A stretch of DNA of 64,000 bases from DATKFM01 sp963810485 (GCA_963810485.1 CAWENQ010000004.1:372001-436000); one strand, 5' to 3'. Shown: positions 16,958 through 25,505, counted from the stretch's first letter. The notes: a model not told the origin generated them from the sequence alone. Program-made: numbers and translations.

Positions 16958-18115
16958 ATGGACCCGCCAGTCGGCACTAACCTGTTCATGGATATGGCAA
17001 AATCAGAACTGCCCACGACTGTTCCGGAAACCGCGCACTGCTATCTGCGCCCGCTGGGACTGTTTCGGCGCGGCGAGGACAATGACGCGGACGAGTTTCC
17101 CCGGCTGTTTGGCGGTGCGCAGCGCATCGGCGCCTGGGAGACAACAATCCGCATTGGCGCGACGATCCAACGTGCGGTCGCGACGGCGCCAGCCCTCAAT
17201 GACTGGCGCGAACGGCAGCCGAACGCCGTGAAGGCCAGGTTGGCGTTGTTGATCGATCGGTTTACCGCTTCGCGCGGGTACGCCATCGACCGGACGGATG
17301 CTGGGCCTTTGCTCATGGGCATCGTCAATGTGACGCCCGACAGCTTTTCCGATGGCGGCCGGCATGAAGATCCCGCGGCTGCCCTGGCCCACGCTCGCGA
17401 ACTCGTCGACGCCGGGGCGCGTATCCTGGATATCGGCGGGGAATTGACCCGGCCCGGCGCGGAGCCGGTATCCCCGCCTGATGAAGTACGGCGGGTTATG
17501 CCGGTGCTTCAAGGGCTGCAGGATCTGCGTCAGGGTTCGCCGCGGATCATGCTCTCGATCGATACCCGGCATGCCGCCGTGATGAGGGCCGCGCTGCAGA
17601 TCGGCGTGGATATCATCAACGATGTCTCCGCCCTGACAGGTGATCCGGAAAGCCTCGCGGTCGCGGCCGGCAGCAGCGCGGAAATCGCGCTCATGCATAT
17701 GCAGGGCGAGCCGCCGACCATGAACCAGGCGCCGGTCTATGCCGACGTCCTGTTGGATGTCTTCGACTATCTGGAGTCGCGTATCCAGTCCTGCGTGGCG
17801 GCGGGAATCCCTCGCGACAGGCTGATCGTGGATCCGGGCATCGGCTTCGGCAAAAGAAGCGCCGAGAACCTGGCGATCCTGCGTAATCTCGCCCTCTTCC
17901 ACGGCCTCGGCTGCCGGACGCTCCTGGGCGCATCGCGAAAGGGTTTTGGGGCGAAAACTCAGGCGCTGGCACCCCGGGATCGGCTGCCGACATCCCTGGC
18001 AGCGGCGGTATGGGCGGCAGCGCAGGGCTTTCACATGCTGCGCGTGCACGATGTGGCAGAGACAAAGCAGGCGCTGGAGGTCTGGCGGCACATCGCCGAA
18101 AACTCAACGGATTGA
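16958..18115 (+). CDS. folP: Dihydropteroate synthase with N-terminal extension
   Basis: DHPS joins p-aminobenzoate to the pterin pyrophosphate. From about residue 110 the protein shows 'LLMGIVNVTPDSFSDGG', 'DIGGELTRPGAEPVS', 'VDIINDVSAL', 'ALMHMQGEPPTMN', 'VDPGIGFGK' and 'LLGASRKGF'. The first ~100 residues ('CYLRPLGLFRRG...') are the extension common in alphaproteobacterial DHPS. The loop normally read as GGESTRPGA has Leu instead of Ser (codon TTG at 17444-17446), an unusual change next to the conserved Thr-Arg-Pro of the active site. Start is uncertain: ATG 16958, 16988 or 16994. It is divergent from pabB-pabA. Confidence 0.93.
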   Translation: MDPPVGTNLFMDMAKSELPTTVPETAHCYLRPLGLFRRGEDNDADEFPRLFGGAQRIGAWETTIRIGATIQRAVATAPALNDWRERQPNAVKARLALLIDRFTASRGYAIDRTDAGPLLMGIVNVTPDSFSDGGRHEDPAAALAHARELVDAGARILDIGGELTRPGAEPVSPPDEVRRVMPVLQGLQDLRQGSPRIMLSIDTRHAAVMRAALQIGVDIINDVSALTGDPESLAVAAGSSAEIALMHMQGEPPTMNQAPVYADVLLDVFDYLESRIQSCVAAGIPRDRLIVDPGIGFGKRSAENLAILRNLALFHGLGCRTLLGASRKGFGAKTQALAPRDRLPTSLAAAVWAAAQGFHMLRVHDVAETKQALEVWRHIAENSTD

Positions 18116-18308
18116 GCCCGTTTGGCAATTTAGACCAATTCCAAACCATTCGTCTGGGCTTTCAATCGAGGCGGGTTCGTTACGAACAAGCGCTTGCGGG
18201 CCATCCGCCGTCGCGCTTTGATATCAACTCGATAAGAACGGGCTTTGCACTGAGGCCAGGTATCGAAGGCAGACCCGAGCAAAACAAGTCCAGCAGGGAG
18301 ATAAATTC

Positions 18309-19280
18309 ATGAGCTACAAATTACGCACCAGCGCCATTGCCGCGGCTCTCGCGGCGGCCGTGTTGGCGGGTGGGAGCAGCCCGGTGACGGCGGCGGCGCC
18401 GGAATCGTCTGACCCCATCAAGATCGCGCTGTTCGATTGGACCAGCGTGAACATCAACGCCAACATCCTCGGCGGCATCCTGAAGCGGCTCGGCTACAAT
18501 GTCGAATATGTCCCGGCGGACTACATTTCCAGCATGACCACCGGCCTAACGACCGGCGACATCACCATCGCCCTGGAATATTGGGATACGACGGCCGGCG
18601 AGGCCATGGCGGCCTCCGATGCCACCGGAAAGACGGAGCGCCTCGGCGCGCTCGGACCGAAGGCGAAGGAAGAATGGTGGTATCCCCTCTATATGAAAGA
18701 CAAATGCCCGGGCCTGCCGAACTGGGAGGCGTTGAAGGAACCGGCCTGTGCCGCGGCCTTCGCAACGCCCGATACGGCGCCGAACGGCCGCTATCTCGGC
18801 GGCCCCGTCACCTGGGAAGGCTTCGATGACGAGCGCGTGCAGGCGCTGGGCCTGCCCTTCACGGTCATCCATGCCGGCACCGATGCGGCGATGTTCGCCG
18901 AACTGGCCTCCGCCATCGAGCGCAAGGCGCCGATCATGATGTGGATCTACTCGCCGCACTGGGCGCCCGCGAAGTATGAAGGCGAATGGGTGGAATTCCC
19001 GGAACACACGCCGGAGTGCTATACCGACCCGGCTTGGGGTTCCAACAAGGACATGGCCTATGACTGCGGCAAGCCCTTCGGCGAGATCTGGAAGTATTCC
19101 TGGATCGAGCTGAAGACCAAGTGGCCGGTCGCCTACAACGTGGCGAAAAACTACAGCATGGACGCCAAGGAATTGGGTCTGTTGGGCGGCCAAGTCGACC
19201 TCGACGGCAAGACGATCGAGGAAGTCGCGGAAGCCTGGATCGTCGCCAACGAGGCGAAGTGGCAAGCCTGGGCGAAATAG
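18309..19280 (+). CDS. proX: Glycine betaine/proline-type ABC transporter, substrate-binding protein
   Basis: The 323-residue periplasmic protein has a Sec signal ('LRTSAIAAALAAAVLAGGSS', cleavage likely after VTAAA) and the OpuAC/ProX fold: 'IKIALFDWTSVNINANILGGIL', 'VEYVPADYISSMTTGLTTGDI', 'LEYWDTT', 'MMWIYSPHWAPAKYEGEWVEFP'. Several tryptophans and tyrosines sit where quaternary ammonium ligands are caged in this family. GGGAG precedes ATG. It is the first gene of a three-gene transporter with proV and proW; the betaine-like ligand is inferred from family. A 193-base gap upstream presumably holds the promoter. Confidence 0.88.
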   Translation: MSYKLRTSAIAAALAAAVLAGGSSPVTAAAPESSDPIKIALFDWTSVNINANILGGILKRLGYNVEYVPADYISSMTTGLTTGDITIALEYWDTTAGEAMAASDATGKTERLGALGPKAKEEWWYPLYMKDKCPGLPNWEALKEPACAAAFATPDTAPNGRYLGGPVTWEGFDDERVQALGLPFTVIHAGTDAAMFAELASAIERKAPIMMWIYSPHWAPAKYEGEWVEFPEHTPECYTDPAWGSNKDMAYDCGKPFGEIWKYSWIELKTKWPVAYNVAKNYSMDAKELGLLGGQVDLDGKTIEEVAEAWIVANEAKWQAWAK

Positions 19281-19319
19281 GCCCACGGCGTAGTCTGCCT
19301 CAGTGTGTTTTGTTGACGG

Positions 19320-19347
19320 GTGAGCGGACGAGTTTTCGTCCGCTCAC
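19320..19347 (+). terminator. Strong hairpin between proX and proV
   Basis: A perfect 12-bp stem (19320-19331 with 19336-19347) closed by a GTTT tetraloop lies 39 bases after the proX stop and 18 before proV. It is followed by TTCAATT, not a full T-run. It probably protects or partly terminates the proX message so that binding protein exceeds the membrane complex, a common arrangement in ABC operons. Confidence 0.6.
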
Positions 19348-19365
19348 TTCAATTGGAACAAATCA

Positions 19366-20448
19366 TTGAACGGAATGATCCAGGCAGGGACGACCGAGAT
19401 CGCGCCGGCGCGGCCGGCCTCGAAGCCGGTCCAAATCGCTTGCCGCAATGTATGGAAGGTCTTCGGCCGCAATGCCGAAGAATTTCTGCGCGGGCGGGCG
19501 GCAAATCCGACAGCCGACGAATTGGCAAGCGGCGACCTGATCGGCGCGGTCCAGGCCGTCAGCATCGATGTCCATCAAGGCGAGATCTTCGTCATCATGG
19601 GCCTGTCGGGCTCAGGCAAATCGACGCTGGTGCGCTGCATGTCGCGGCTGATCGAGCCCACGGCCGGCGAGATCATCTTCGAGGGCCGCGACCTGTTGAA
19701 GGCGACGGAGCGCGAACTGATCGAGATCCGCCGCCACAAGATGGGCATGGTGTTCCAGCATTTCGCCTTGCTGCCGCATCAGACCGTGCTGGGCAATGTG
19801 GCGTTTCCGCTGGCGATCCAGGGCATCGACCGGGCGACGCGGGAGGCGCGGGCGCGCAAGATCATCGAGCTGGTCGGACTGAAGGGCCGCGAACTCTATT
19901 TCCCGCGGCAGCTTTCCGGCGGCCAGCAGCAGCGAGTCGGCATCGCGCGCAGCCTGGCGGTGGAGCCGGAGATCTGGTTCCTCGACGAGCCGTTCTCGGC
20001 CCTCGATCCCCTGATCCGCCGGGAGATGCAGGATGAGTTCTTGCGGCTGCAGAACATGCTGCATAAGACGATCGTGTTCATCACCCACGATTTCGACGAG
20101 GCCATCCGGCTGGCCGATCGCATCGCCATCATGAAGGACGGCGCCATCATCCAGGTCGGCTCGCCGGAGGATCTGGTGACGCGGCCGGCCACCGACTATG
20201 TGCGCGAATTCACCCGCGACGTGCAGCGCGCCAAGGTGATTTCCGCCCGCTCGCTCATGCGGCCGGCGGCGCCGGGCGGCCGCTACGCCCGCCATGTGCA
20301 AGCCGGCGCGCGCATCGCCAGCTTCGCCGCGCAAATCGTGGCATCCGACCAGCCCTTCGGCGTCATCGGCGAAAACGGCCAGATTGCGGGCGAAATCCAC
20401 CGCGACGCCGTGGTGGCGCTGCTGGCCGGCCCCGATCATCAGGCATGA
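19366..20448 (+). CDS. proV: Glycine betaine/proline-type ABC transporter, ATPase
   Basis: The 360-residue ATPase shows Walker A 'IMGLSGSGKSTLVRCMSRLI' near residue 80, Q-loop 'MVFQHFALLPHQTVLGNVAFPL', signature 'LSGGQQQRVGIARSL' and Walker B 'IWFLDEPFSALDPLIR' with the switch His in 'VFITHDFDEA'. The N-terminal 'CRNVWKVFGRNAEEFL' is typical of the ProV/OpuAA group. About 80 residues follow the ATPase core, ending in what looks like a short regulatory domain ('QPFGVIGENGQIAGEIHRDAVVALL', a CBS-like segment). It overlaps proW by 4 bases. Confidence 0.93.
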   Translation: MNGMIQAGTTEIAPARPASKPVQIACRNVWKVFGRNAEEFLRGRAANPTADELASGDLIGAVQAVSIDVHQGEIFVIMGLSGSGKSTLVRCMSRLIEPTAGEIIFEGRDLLKATERELIEIRRHKMGMVFQHFALLPHQTVLGNVAFPLAIQGIDRATREARARKIIELVGLKGRELYFPRQLSGGQQQRVGIARSLAVEPEIWFLDEPFSALDPLIRREMQDEFLRLQNMLHKTIVFITHDFDEAIRLADRIAIMKDGAIIQVGSPEDLVTRPATDYVREFTRDVQRAKVISARSLMRPAAPGGRYARHVQAGARIASFAAQIVASDQPFGVIGENGQIAGEIHRDAVVALLAGPDHQA

Positions 20449-22439
20449 GCGCGACGACGGCCATCGGCAGCGCCCCGCGACCGGCCGCCCGGCCTTGGCC
20501 GCTGTTCTGGCTGGCGACCCTGGCGGCGACAATCATCCTGGTCGCGTTCCGCGAACAGCTGCAGCCGCTGTTCCCGCAGCTTTTCGACTACCCGCGGGCC
20601 TGGATCATTCCGGTGGCGAACTGGACGACGATCTTCATGCGCGACGTCGTCATCGAGTATTTCTTCACGATCACCCGGGCTTTCTCGGAAGTCTTGAGCC
20701 TGCCGCTGCAGCTCTCCTACGGGCTGTTCGACCGCGGTTTCACCTTCGGCAATGGCGCGGAAGCGGTCACGATCCCGCCGCTCTCTTGGGTCGGCGTGAC
20801 GGCCACGCTCGCGATCATCGGCCATGCCTATGGCGGCTGGCGACTGGCGCTGGTTGGCGGCTTGGGTTTCCTCTATCTCGCGGTATTCGGCCAGTGGTCC
20901 AGTGCCATGCCGACGATGGCGATGATCGTTATCTCCGTGCCGCTCGAAGTCCTCATCGGCTTGTTGTTGGGAATCCTCGGCTACCGGCACCCGCGTTTCA
21001 ACAAGGCGGTGCTCGTGCCGATGCTGGACATCGCCCAGGCGACGCCGCAATACGCCTATCTGGTGCCGATCCTCATGCTGTTCGGCAACAACCCGGTGTC
21101 GGCGATGATTGCCACGCTGGCCTTTGCCGTGCCGCCGATGGTGCGGGTGACGACGCTGGCACTCGGCCAGGTGCCGGGTGAAATCCAGGATTTCGGCAAC
21201 ATGGCCGGCTGCACGCGCCGCCAGCATCTCTGGCGCATCCTCGTCCCGTCGGCGCGGCCGACGCTGATGGTGGGTGTCAACCAGGTCATCAACATGACGC
21301 TGAACATGGTGATCATCGCCTCGATGATTGGCGCCGGCGGCCTGGGCTTCGATGTGCTGACCGCGCTGCGGGCCCTGAAGATCGGCCCGGCACTGGAGGC
21401 CGGTATCGCCATCGTCGTGCTGGCGATCGTGTTCGACCGCATCAGCCAGGCCGCCGCGGCTCAGCCGCCGGGCATGCTGGTGCCCGGCCTGCCGTTCTGG
21501 CGCCGGCATCCCCACATTCTGCTGGCGCTCGCCGCGCTGCTGTCGACGACGCTGCTGAGTCTCTTCCTGCCCGCTCTGCGCGTGTTGCCGGACAGCGCCA
21601 CGATTTCGACCGGCGCCATCTGGCAGTCGGCGATAACCTGGATCAACGTCAATTTCTTCGACTATATCGAGGCGGTGCGGGTGTGGCTGGTGCTCAACAT
21701 CCTGCGGCCAGTGAAGGACTTCCTGCTCACCCTGCCCTGGATATTCGTCGTCGCCGTGCTCGGTGCGGCGGGTTATCAGCTCGGGCGCTGGCGGCTGGCG
21801 CTGGGGGTCATGCTGACGACGATGTTCTTCGCCGTCACCGGGCTCTGGGATATCACGATGACGACGATCTACCTGGTTGCCGTTTCCAGTGTCATCGCCG
21901 CCATGATCGGCATCCCGCTGGGCATTTGGGCGGCGCGCAACGACCGGGCCGACCGCATTCTGGCTGTCATCGTCGACATCCTGCAGACGATTCCCGCCTT
22001 CTGTTATCTGATTCCCGCGGTCATGCTGTTGCGGGTCGGCGATGTCGCCGCCATGCTCGGCATCGTCCTCTATGCCGTGGCACCGGCCATCAGATACACG
22101 CGGCACGGCATCCGCCGGGTTTCGCCCCACCTGATCGAGGCCGGCAATGTATCCGGCTGCACCCGCTGGCAGCTGCTCTGGCGCATCCAGCTGCCGTTGG
22201 CCCTGCCGGAGATCATGCTCGGCATCAATCAGGTGGTGTTCCTCGCGCTGTCCATGGACATCATCGCCGCGATGGTCGGCACGTCGGATCTCGGCCAGGA
22301 AGTGTTCAAGGCCCTGTCCAAGGTCGACGCCGGGCGCGGGTTGATGGGCGGCCTTGCCGTTGCCTTCATCGGCATTATCGCCGACCGGCTGATCAGCGCC
22401 TGGAGCCAGCGGGTGAAGGAACGCTACGGCCTCGCCTGA
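20445..22439 (+). CDS. proW: Glycine betaine/proline-type ABC transporter, tandem-fused permease
   Basis: At 664 residues it is about twice the usual ProW. Each half has its own BPD_transp_1 domain and EAA-like loop: 'DFGNMAGCTRRQHLWRILVP' near residue 250 and 'EAGNVSGCTRWQLLWRIQLP' near 570, followed by 'GVNQVINMTLNMVIIA' and 'GINQVVFLALSMDIIAAMVG'. The two halves look homologous, so one polypeptide can supply both membrane halves of the transporter. Fused or duplicated permeases of this type occur in betaine/choline transporters of alphaproteobacteria. Confidence 0.92.
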   Translation: MSATTAIGSAPRPAARPWPLFWLATLAATIILVAFREQLQPLFPQLFDYPRAWIIPVANWTTIFMRDVVIEYFFTITRAFSEVLSLPLQLSYGLFDRGFTFGNGAEAVTIPPLSWVGVTATLAIIGHAYGGWRLALVGGLGFLYLAVFGQWSSAMPTMAMIVISVPLEVLIGLLLGILGYRHPRFNKAVLVPMLDIAQATPQYAYLVPILMLFGNNPVSAMIATLAFAVPPMVRVTTLALGQVPGEIQDFGNMAGCTRRQHLWRILVPSARPTLMVGVNQVINMTLNMVIIASMIGAGGLGFDVLTALRALKIGPALEAGIAIVVLAIVFDRISQAAAAQPPGMLVPGLPFWRRHPHILLALAALLSTTLLSLFLPALRVLPDSATISTGAIWQSAITWINVNFFDYIEAVRVWLVLNILRPVKDFLLTLPWIFVVAVLGAAGYQLGRWRLALGVMLTTMFFAVTGLWDITMTTIYLVAVSSVIAAMIGIPLGIWAARNDRADRILAVIVDILQTIPAFCYLIPAVMLLRVGDVAAMLGIVLYAVAPAIRYTRHGIRRVSPHLIEAGNVSGCTRWQLLWRIQLPLALPEIMLGINQVVFLALSMDIIAAMVGTSDLGQEVFKALSKVDAGRGLMGGLAVAFIGIIADRLISAWSQRVKERYGLA

Positions 22440-22515
22440 CCGCCGCACCTGGAACCTCGCACCGGAGCGCGCATTGTTTTCTACAGATGGAAAACAACCG
22501 GCAACGAGGTGTCCC

Positions 22516-22830
22516 ATGCCCCGCGGCGACAAATCGGCTTACACCAACAAGCAGAAGCGCCAGGCGCGTCACATCGAGAAAGGCTATGAGAAGCAGGGCC
22601 TGTCCGAGGACGAGGCCGAACGCCGCGCCTGGGCCACAGTGAATAAGATGACCGGCGGCGGCAAGAAGAGCGGCTCCGGCGTCGGCAAGCCGGTCAATAA
22701 AGCGCCGGCGCGCAAGGGCGGCCGGCTGGGCGGCAAAGCCGCCGCAGCGAGGCCGGCCGCGGAACGCTCGGCATCGGCAAGAAAGGCCGCGGCGACAAGG
22801 GCGCGGCGGCAGCGGCGCGGCCGGGGATAG
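22516..22830 (+). CDS. Small basic protein, 'plasmid stabilization protein'-like
   Basis: The 104-residue product begins MPRGDKSAYTNKQKRQARHI, then 'GYEKQGLSEDEAERRAWATVNKMTGGGKKSGSG', a widespread motif set in proteins that databases call plasmid stabilization proteins without experimental basis. The C-terminal half is a low-complexity Lys/Arg/Ala/Gly tail like nucleic-acid-binding tails. I start at 22516 (weak GAGG upstream) because the family starts with MPRGDKS; an in-frame ATG at 22474 would add an unrelated segment. Function unknown. Confidence 0.7.
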   Translation: MPRGDKSAYTNKQKRQARHIEKGYEKQGLSEDEAERRAWATVNKMTGGGKKSGSGVGKPVNKAPARKGGRLGGKAAAARPAAERSASARKAAATRARRQRRGRG

Positions 22831-22910
22831 GCGCTCCGAAACGGGCGAATGCAGCAAGTCATCGCCCGGCATTGTCGTTGCGACCTGCTTTCTTGCCGCA
22901 AGCACGGGCG

Positions 22911-23092
22911 GGCATTTTTGCGCTATTTTCCGCCGCTGAAGTATCTCTGCGGGCAGGACAATTTACTGAAAAGCAGGATTCCCGGGGGACCCTGAATTTC
23001 GGGAACGATGCCATACAAGGGAATCCCCGCCGCGTCCGGGCACACTCGCCGGATGCCATAATCAGATACACAATGTCCAACATCGAGGCCGC
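22911..23092. repeat. Dispersed repeat, copy 1 (of 2)
   Basis: This ~180-base element matches another at 48115-48309. The best conserved parts are the left end (about 23 bases, TTTTCCGC motif), a core at 22977-23024 bounded by the inverted pair GATTCCC and GGGAATC, and a right end of 24 bases that is identical in both copies (23069-23092). The middle differs in length. The 570 bases from 22831 to 23400 hold this element and otherwise no gene I can support; short frames on both strands follow the repeat rather than a protein family. Confidence 0.7.
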
Positions 23093-23400
23093 CATCACTG
23101 GCTGCGGAACAGACAGGTGGGAGGGCCGGCGGCGAGCTTCAAGGAAAATTATCCTGCCCCTGACGATCCCTTTCCGGCCGTCATGCTGATGCCTGCAGGA
23201 GGCGGCGCCTCAGCCTCACCCGCTCCGCGGGCGTAGCGATGAGCGTGCCTAACTCTTTCGAATGGCATCGAAATTCCTGTCACCGCCAAGTACCGGAACA
23301 AAATTCCGGGATCGTACATTGTTCAGTTTGGGTCGCAGGATGCCGCGCAGACGCATCCATCAGGGCAAGCAGGCGTAGCAGCTTGGATAGGATGGCCCCG

Positions 23401-23745
23401 ATGAATACAGACAACCGCCTTACTTCTTCTTCCATGAAAATATTCTCCGGCGTTGCGGTGATTGCGGTGCCGATCGTTCTCGACACGCATTCGGCCCAAG
23501 CCGGCACGATCTATTGCGGCGCGCGGCCGGATGTCGTCGAACTGTTGGCGAGCGATTTTCGCGAGCAGCCTTCCTCCGTTGGCGTTACCGGCGATGGGCG
23601 GTTGCTTGAGGTGCTCACAAACGAGGATGCCACGACTTGGTCCATCCTCTTGACGGACAGCCGCGGCCAAAGCTGCATCGTCGCCACAGGCGAAGGATGG
23701 CAGAACCGCAAGGTCGATCCAGCCATGCTCGAACCGCAGCTCTAG
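23401..23745 (+). CDS. Small secreted protein upstream of ExbB-like gene, unknown function
   Basis: The 114-residue product has a short N-region then 'KIFSGVAVIAVPIVLDTHSAQAG', a plausible Sec signal with cleavage after AQA, leaving about 80 residues ('TIYCGARPDVVELLASDF...') with two Cys. I recognise no family. I start at ATG 23401; 23392 and 23434 are alternatives. It ends 12 bases before the ExbB-like gene, so it is probably the first gene of that set. The open frame extends left to 23239 but that part lacks coding character. Confidence 0.6.
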   Translation: MNTDNRLTSSSMKIFSGVAVIAVPIVLDTHSAQAGTIYCGARPDVVELLASDFREQPSSVGVTGDGRLLEVLTNEDATTWSILLTDSRGQSCIVATGEGWQNRKVDPAMLEPQL

Positions 23746-23757
23746 GGGCATTCGATC

Positions 23758-24342
23758 ATGACCATTGCGAACTTCGAAGCACCGGCCGATGACGAACCCC
23801 GGGATGCCGACTGGTACAGAGGGGCCATCGATGCGGCGCGCAGTTCCACCGCGAACACACAAATCGGCGTCCAGCCCGACCCGAGAGTTGGTGACATCGC
23901 GACAGCGCGCGCCGCATCTTTGGATGCGGCGTTTCTTTCGCGCTTCATCGTTCTGCAGGCCATCGGCGCCTCATTCGTCACGGCATTGTGGATCGCCGGC
24001 GTCGCGAGCCGTCCTTTCGAGGGCGCGACCGCGGCGCTCTGCTGGATCATCGTCGCTGTCGGCGGCGTCGGCGTGCTCTGCGCCCTCTTCCGGCGGTGGC
24101 GTGATGTGCAATGGATCGCCACCCATGTGGTACGCATCGGGCTGCTGGGCACCGTCGTCGGCCTGATCATCGCCTTCTCCGCGGCGCGCGACAGCGGGGG
24201 CGCCGATGTGAATGGGGTGAAAGCCATGATCTCGGCCGTCGTGGACGGGATGTATGTCTCGCTCTACGCCACGCTTCTCGGGATCGGCATCAATCTCTGG
24301 CTCAAGATCAACCTGCGTCTGCTCGGCGGCAGCGATGGATGA
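23758..24342 (+). CDS. MotA/TolQ/ExbB-like proton channel protein
   Basis: The 194-residue membrane protein has four hydrophobic stretches; the third and fourth carry the family signature 'VRIGLLGTVVGLIIAFSAA' near residue 128 and 'AVVDGMYVSLYATLLGIGINLWLKI' near 162. These form the channel-lining helices in TolQ, ExbB and MotA. The N-terminal ~55 residues are hydrophilic with no known domain. It overlaps the next gene by 8 bases, where the ExbD/TolR partner would normally be. There are no tol-pal, tonB or flagellar genes nearby, so the partner and function differ from those systems. Confidence 0.75.
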   Translation: MTIANFEAPADDEPRDADWYRGAIDAARSSTANTQIGVQPDPRVGDIATARAASLDAAFLSRFIVLQAIGASFVTALWIAGVASRPFEGATAALCWIIVAVGGVGVLCALFRRWRDVQWIATHVVRIGLLGTVVGLIIAFSAARDSGGADVNGVKAMISAVVDGMYVSLYATLLGIGINLWLKINLRLLGGSDG

Positions 24343-24922
24343 GGAGACGCTCACCGTCTGGCTGGACACGGCCCTGCTGATGCTCGGCGGCTTCGTGCTG
24401 ATGACGGTCCTCATGATGACAGTGGTCAATCCGCCGGCCAAGTCGGCGGAACAAGAGGGCGATCAAGTACCGGGCAACGTGGTCATTGAAGCTCAATGGC
24501 AGGACCGGCTCGACGCCGATGTGGATCTATGGGTCGAGGCGCCCGGCGATAGGCCGGTAGGCTATTCCAACAAGAACGGCCGTGTGTTCAACCTGCTGCG
24601 CGACGACCTCGGCATGGCTCAGGATATGACCGATGTGAACTACGAGATCGCCTACAGCCGCGGCATGCCGGCCGGCGAGTATGTGGTCAATGTGCATCTC
24701 TACCGGGTTATCGGTTCGTCCGGTCCGATCGAAGTGAAGCTGGTCGCGAGCCGGCGGACCGACGAGGCGGGCCAGACGCAGCAGCTGGCAATCACCACCG
24801 TTCGATTGCTGCATCTCAACGACCAGGTGACCGCCTTCAGGTTTGATCTCGATAGCGACGGCAATCTGGTTCCCGGCAGCATGAATACGCTGTTCAAGGA
24901 ATTGCGCGTGGCCTCGCAATGA
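24335..24922 (+). CDS. Single-pass membrane protein with periplasmic DUF2135-like beta domain (atypical ExbD-like partner)
   Basis: The 195-residue protein starts MDEETLTVWLDTALLMLGGF; the single membrane helix has an Asp near its start, as in ExbD/TolR/MotB, where an Asp carries protons. After a linker comes a beta-rich domain: 'AQWQDRLDADVDLWVEAPGD', 'AYSRGMPAGEYVVNVHLYRV', 'VKLVASRRTDEAGQTQQLAI'. This pattern resembles DUF2135/YfaP-type beta-sandwiches rather than the ExbD periplasmic domain. It overlaps the ExbB-like gene by 8 bases and the next gene by 4. The pairing with a channel subunit is inferred from position. Confidence 0.6.
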   Translation: MDEETLTVWLDTALLMLGGFVLMTVLMMTVVNPPAKSAEQEGDQVPGNVVIEAQWQDRLDADVDLWVEAPGDRPVGYSNKNGRVFNLLRDDLGMAQDMTDVNYEIAYSRGMPAGEYVVNVHLYRVIGSSGPIEVKLVASRRTDEAGQTQQLAITTVRLLHLNDQVTAFRFDLDSDGNLVPGSMNTLFKELRVASQ

Positions 24923-25407
24923 TCGCCACTGCCATCATCTTCGCATTGCTGTTGGGCGGCCTCGTGTTCCGTGTCCTGCCAAAGGGTGTCCTGTGGCAAC
25001 GTGGCGTGTCGACGGCCCTGTTCCTGCTGTTGGTCGGACTCGTCTATGGCGGCGCGGTCGAGCTGCTGGGCCAGCCCAAGCCGATGCGGCTTGAGTGGCG
25101 CGGCGGGGCCGAGGAAGCCGATGTACTTGGCGCCTCGATGGCGGAGGGCGAAGCGATCTATGTCCTGTTGCAGTATCCCGACGGCACGCCGCCGCGCTAC
25201 TATCAGATTCCCTGGTCGCAACCGGCCGCGGAAGAGCTGCAGCAGGCATTGCGGCAAGGGCAGGAACAGGGCACCGGCGTCAAGATGACAATGCCCGGCG
25301 GAGAGGCCGGCCAGTCCGGCAATGACACACGCGAACCGATGTTCTACGCCCCGCCCCAGCCGGCCCTGCCGGACAAGAACTACAGCGCGAATCTTTCGTC
25401 GAACTGA
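24919..25407 (+). CDS. Two-helix membrane protein in the ExbB-like operon, unknown function
   Basis: The 162-residue protein has two N-terminal membrane helices ('IATAIIFALLLGGLVFRVL' and 'VSTALFLLLVGLVYGGAVEL') and a ~105-residue hydrophilic tail containing 'GEAIYVLLQYPDGTPPRYYQ' and ending in a Pro/Asn-rich segment. I recognise no family. The 4-base overlap with the DUF2135-like gene indicates co-translation, so it is probably a third component of the same envelope complex. Confidence 0.6.
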   Translation: MIATAIIFALLLGGLVFRVLPKGVLWQRGVSTALFLLLVGLVYGGAVELLGQPKPMRLEWRGGAEEADVLGASMAEGEAIYVLLQYPDGTPPRYYQIPWSQPAAEELQQALRQGQEQGTGVKMTMPGGEAGQSGNDTREPMFYAPPQPALPDKNYSANLSSN

Positions 25408-25444
25408 AAACACCCGAACGTCTGATCAAAACAATTCGAGGCTG

Positions 25445-25483
25445 AATGTCCCCTCGCCCCGCGTCGTGGGGAGAGGGGACATT
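25445..25483. terminator. Bidirectional hairpin after the ExbB-like operon
   Basis: An 11-bp perfect inverted repeat (25445-25455 with 25473-25483) encloses a CCCC/GGGG inner stem. It lies 38 bases after the last gene of the ExbB-like set and 23 before the stop of the convergent small secreted gene. Similar hairpins occur at 41582-41610 and 54164-54186, so it may be a dispersed family of palindromes. Confidence 0.55.
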
Positions 25484-25505
25484 ACTAGAAACGCACCGCG
25501 TTTGG

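Noticed and set aside
20439..22532. A 697-codon open frame on the minus strand opposite proW
   Set aside because: It is antisense to the conserved ABC permease, has a His/Arg/Gln-rich composition typical of high-GC shadow frames, and shows no family motif.
23073..23189. Small reading frame starting ATGTCCAACATCGAGGCC in both repeat copies
   Set aside because: Reading frames diverge immediately after the shared 24 bases and no ribosome site precedes them, so this is repeat sequence, not a conserved peptide gene.
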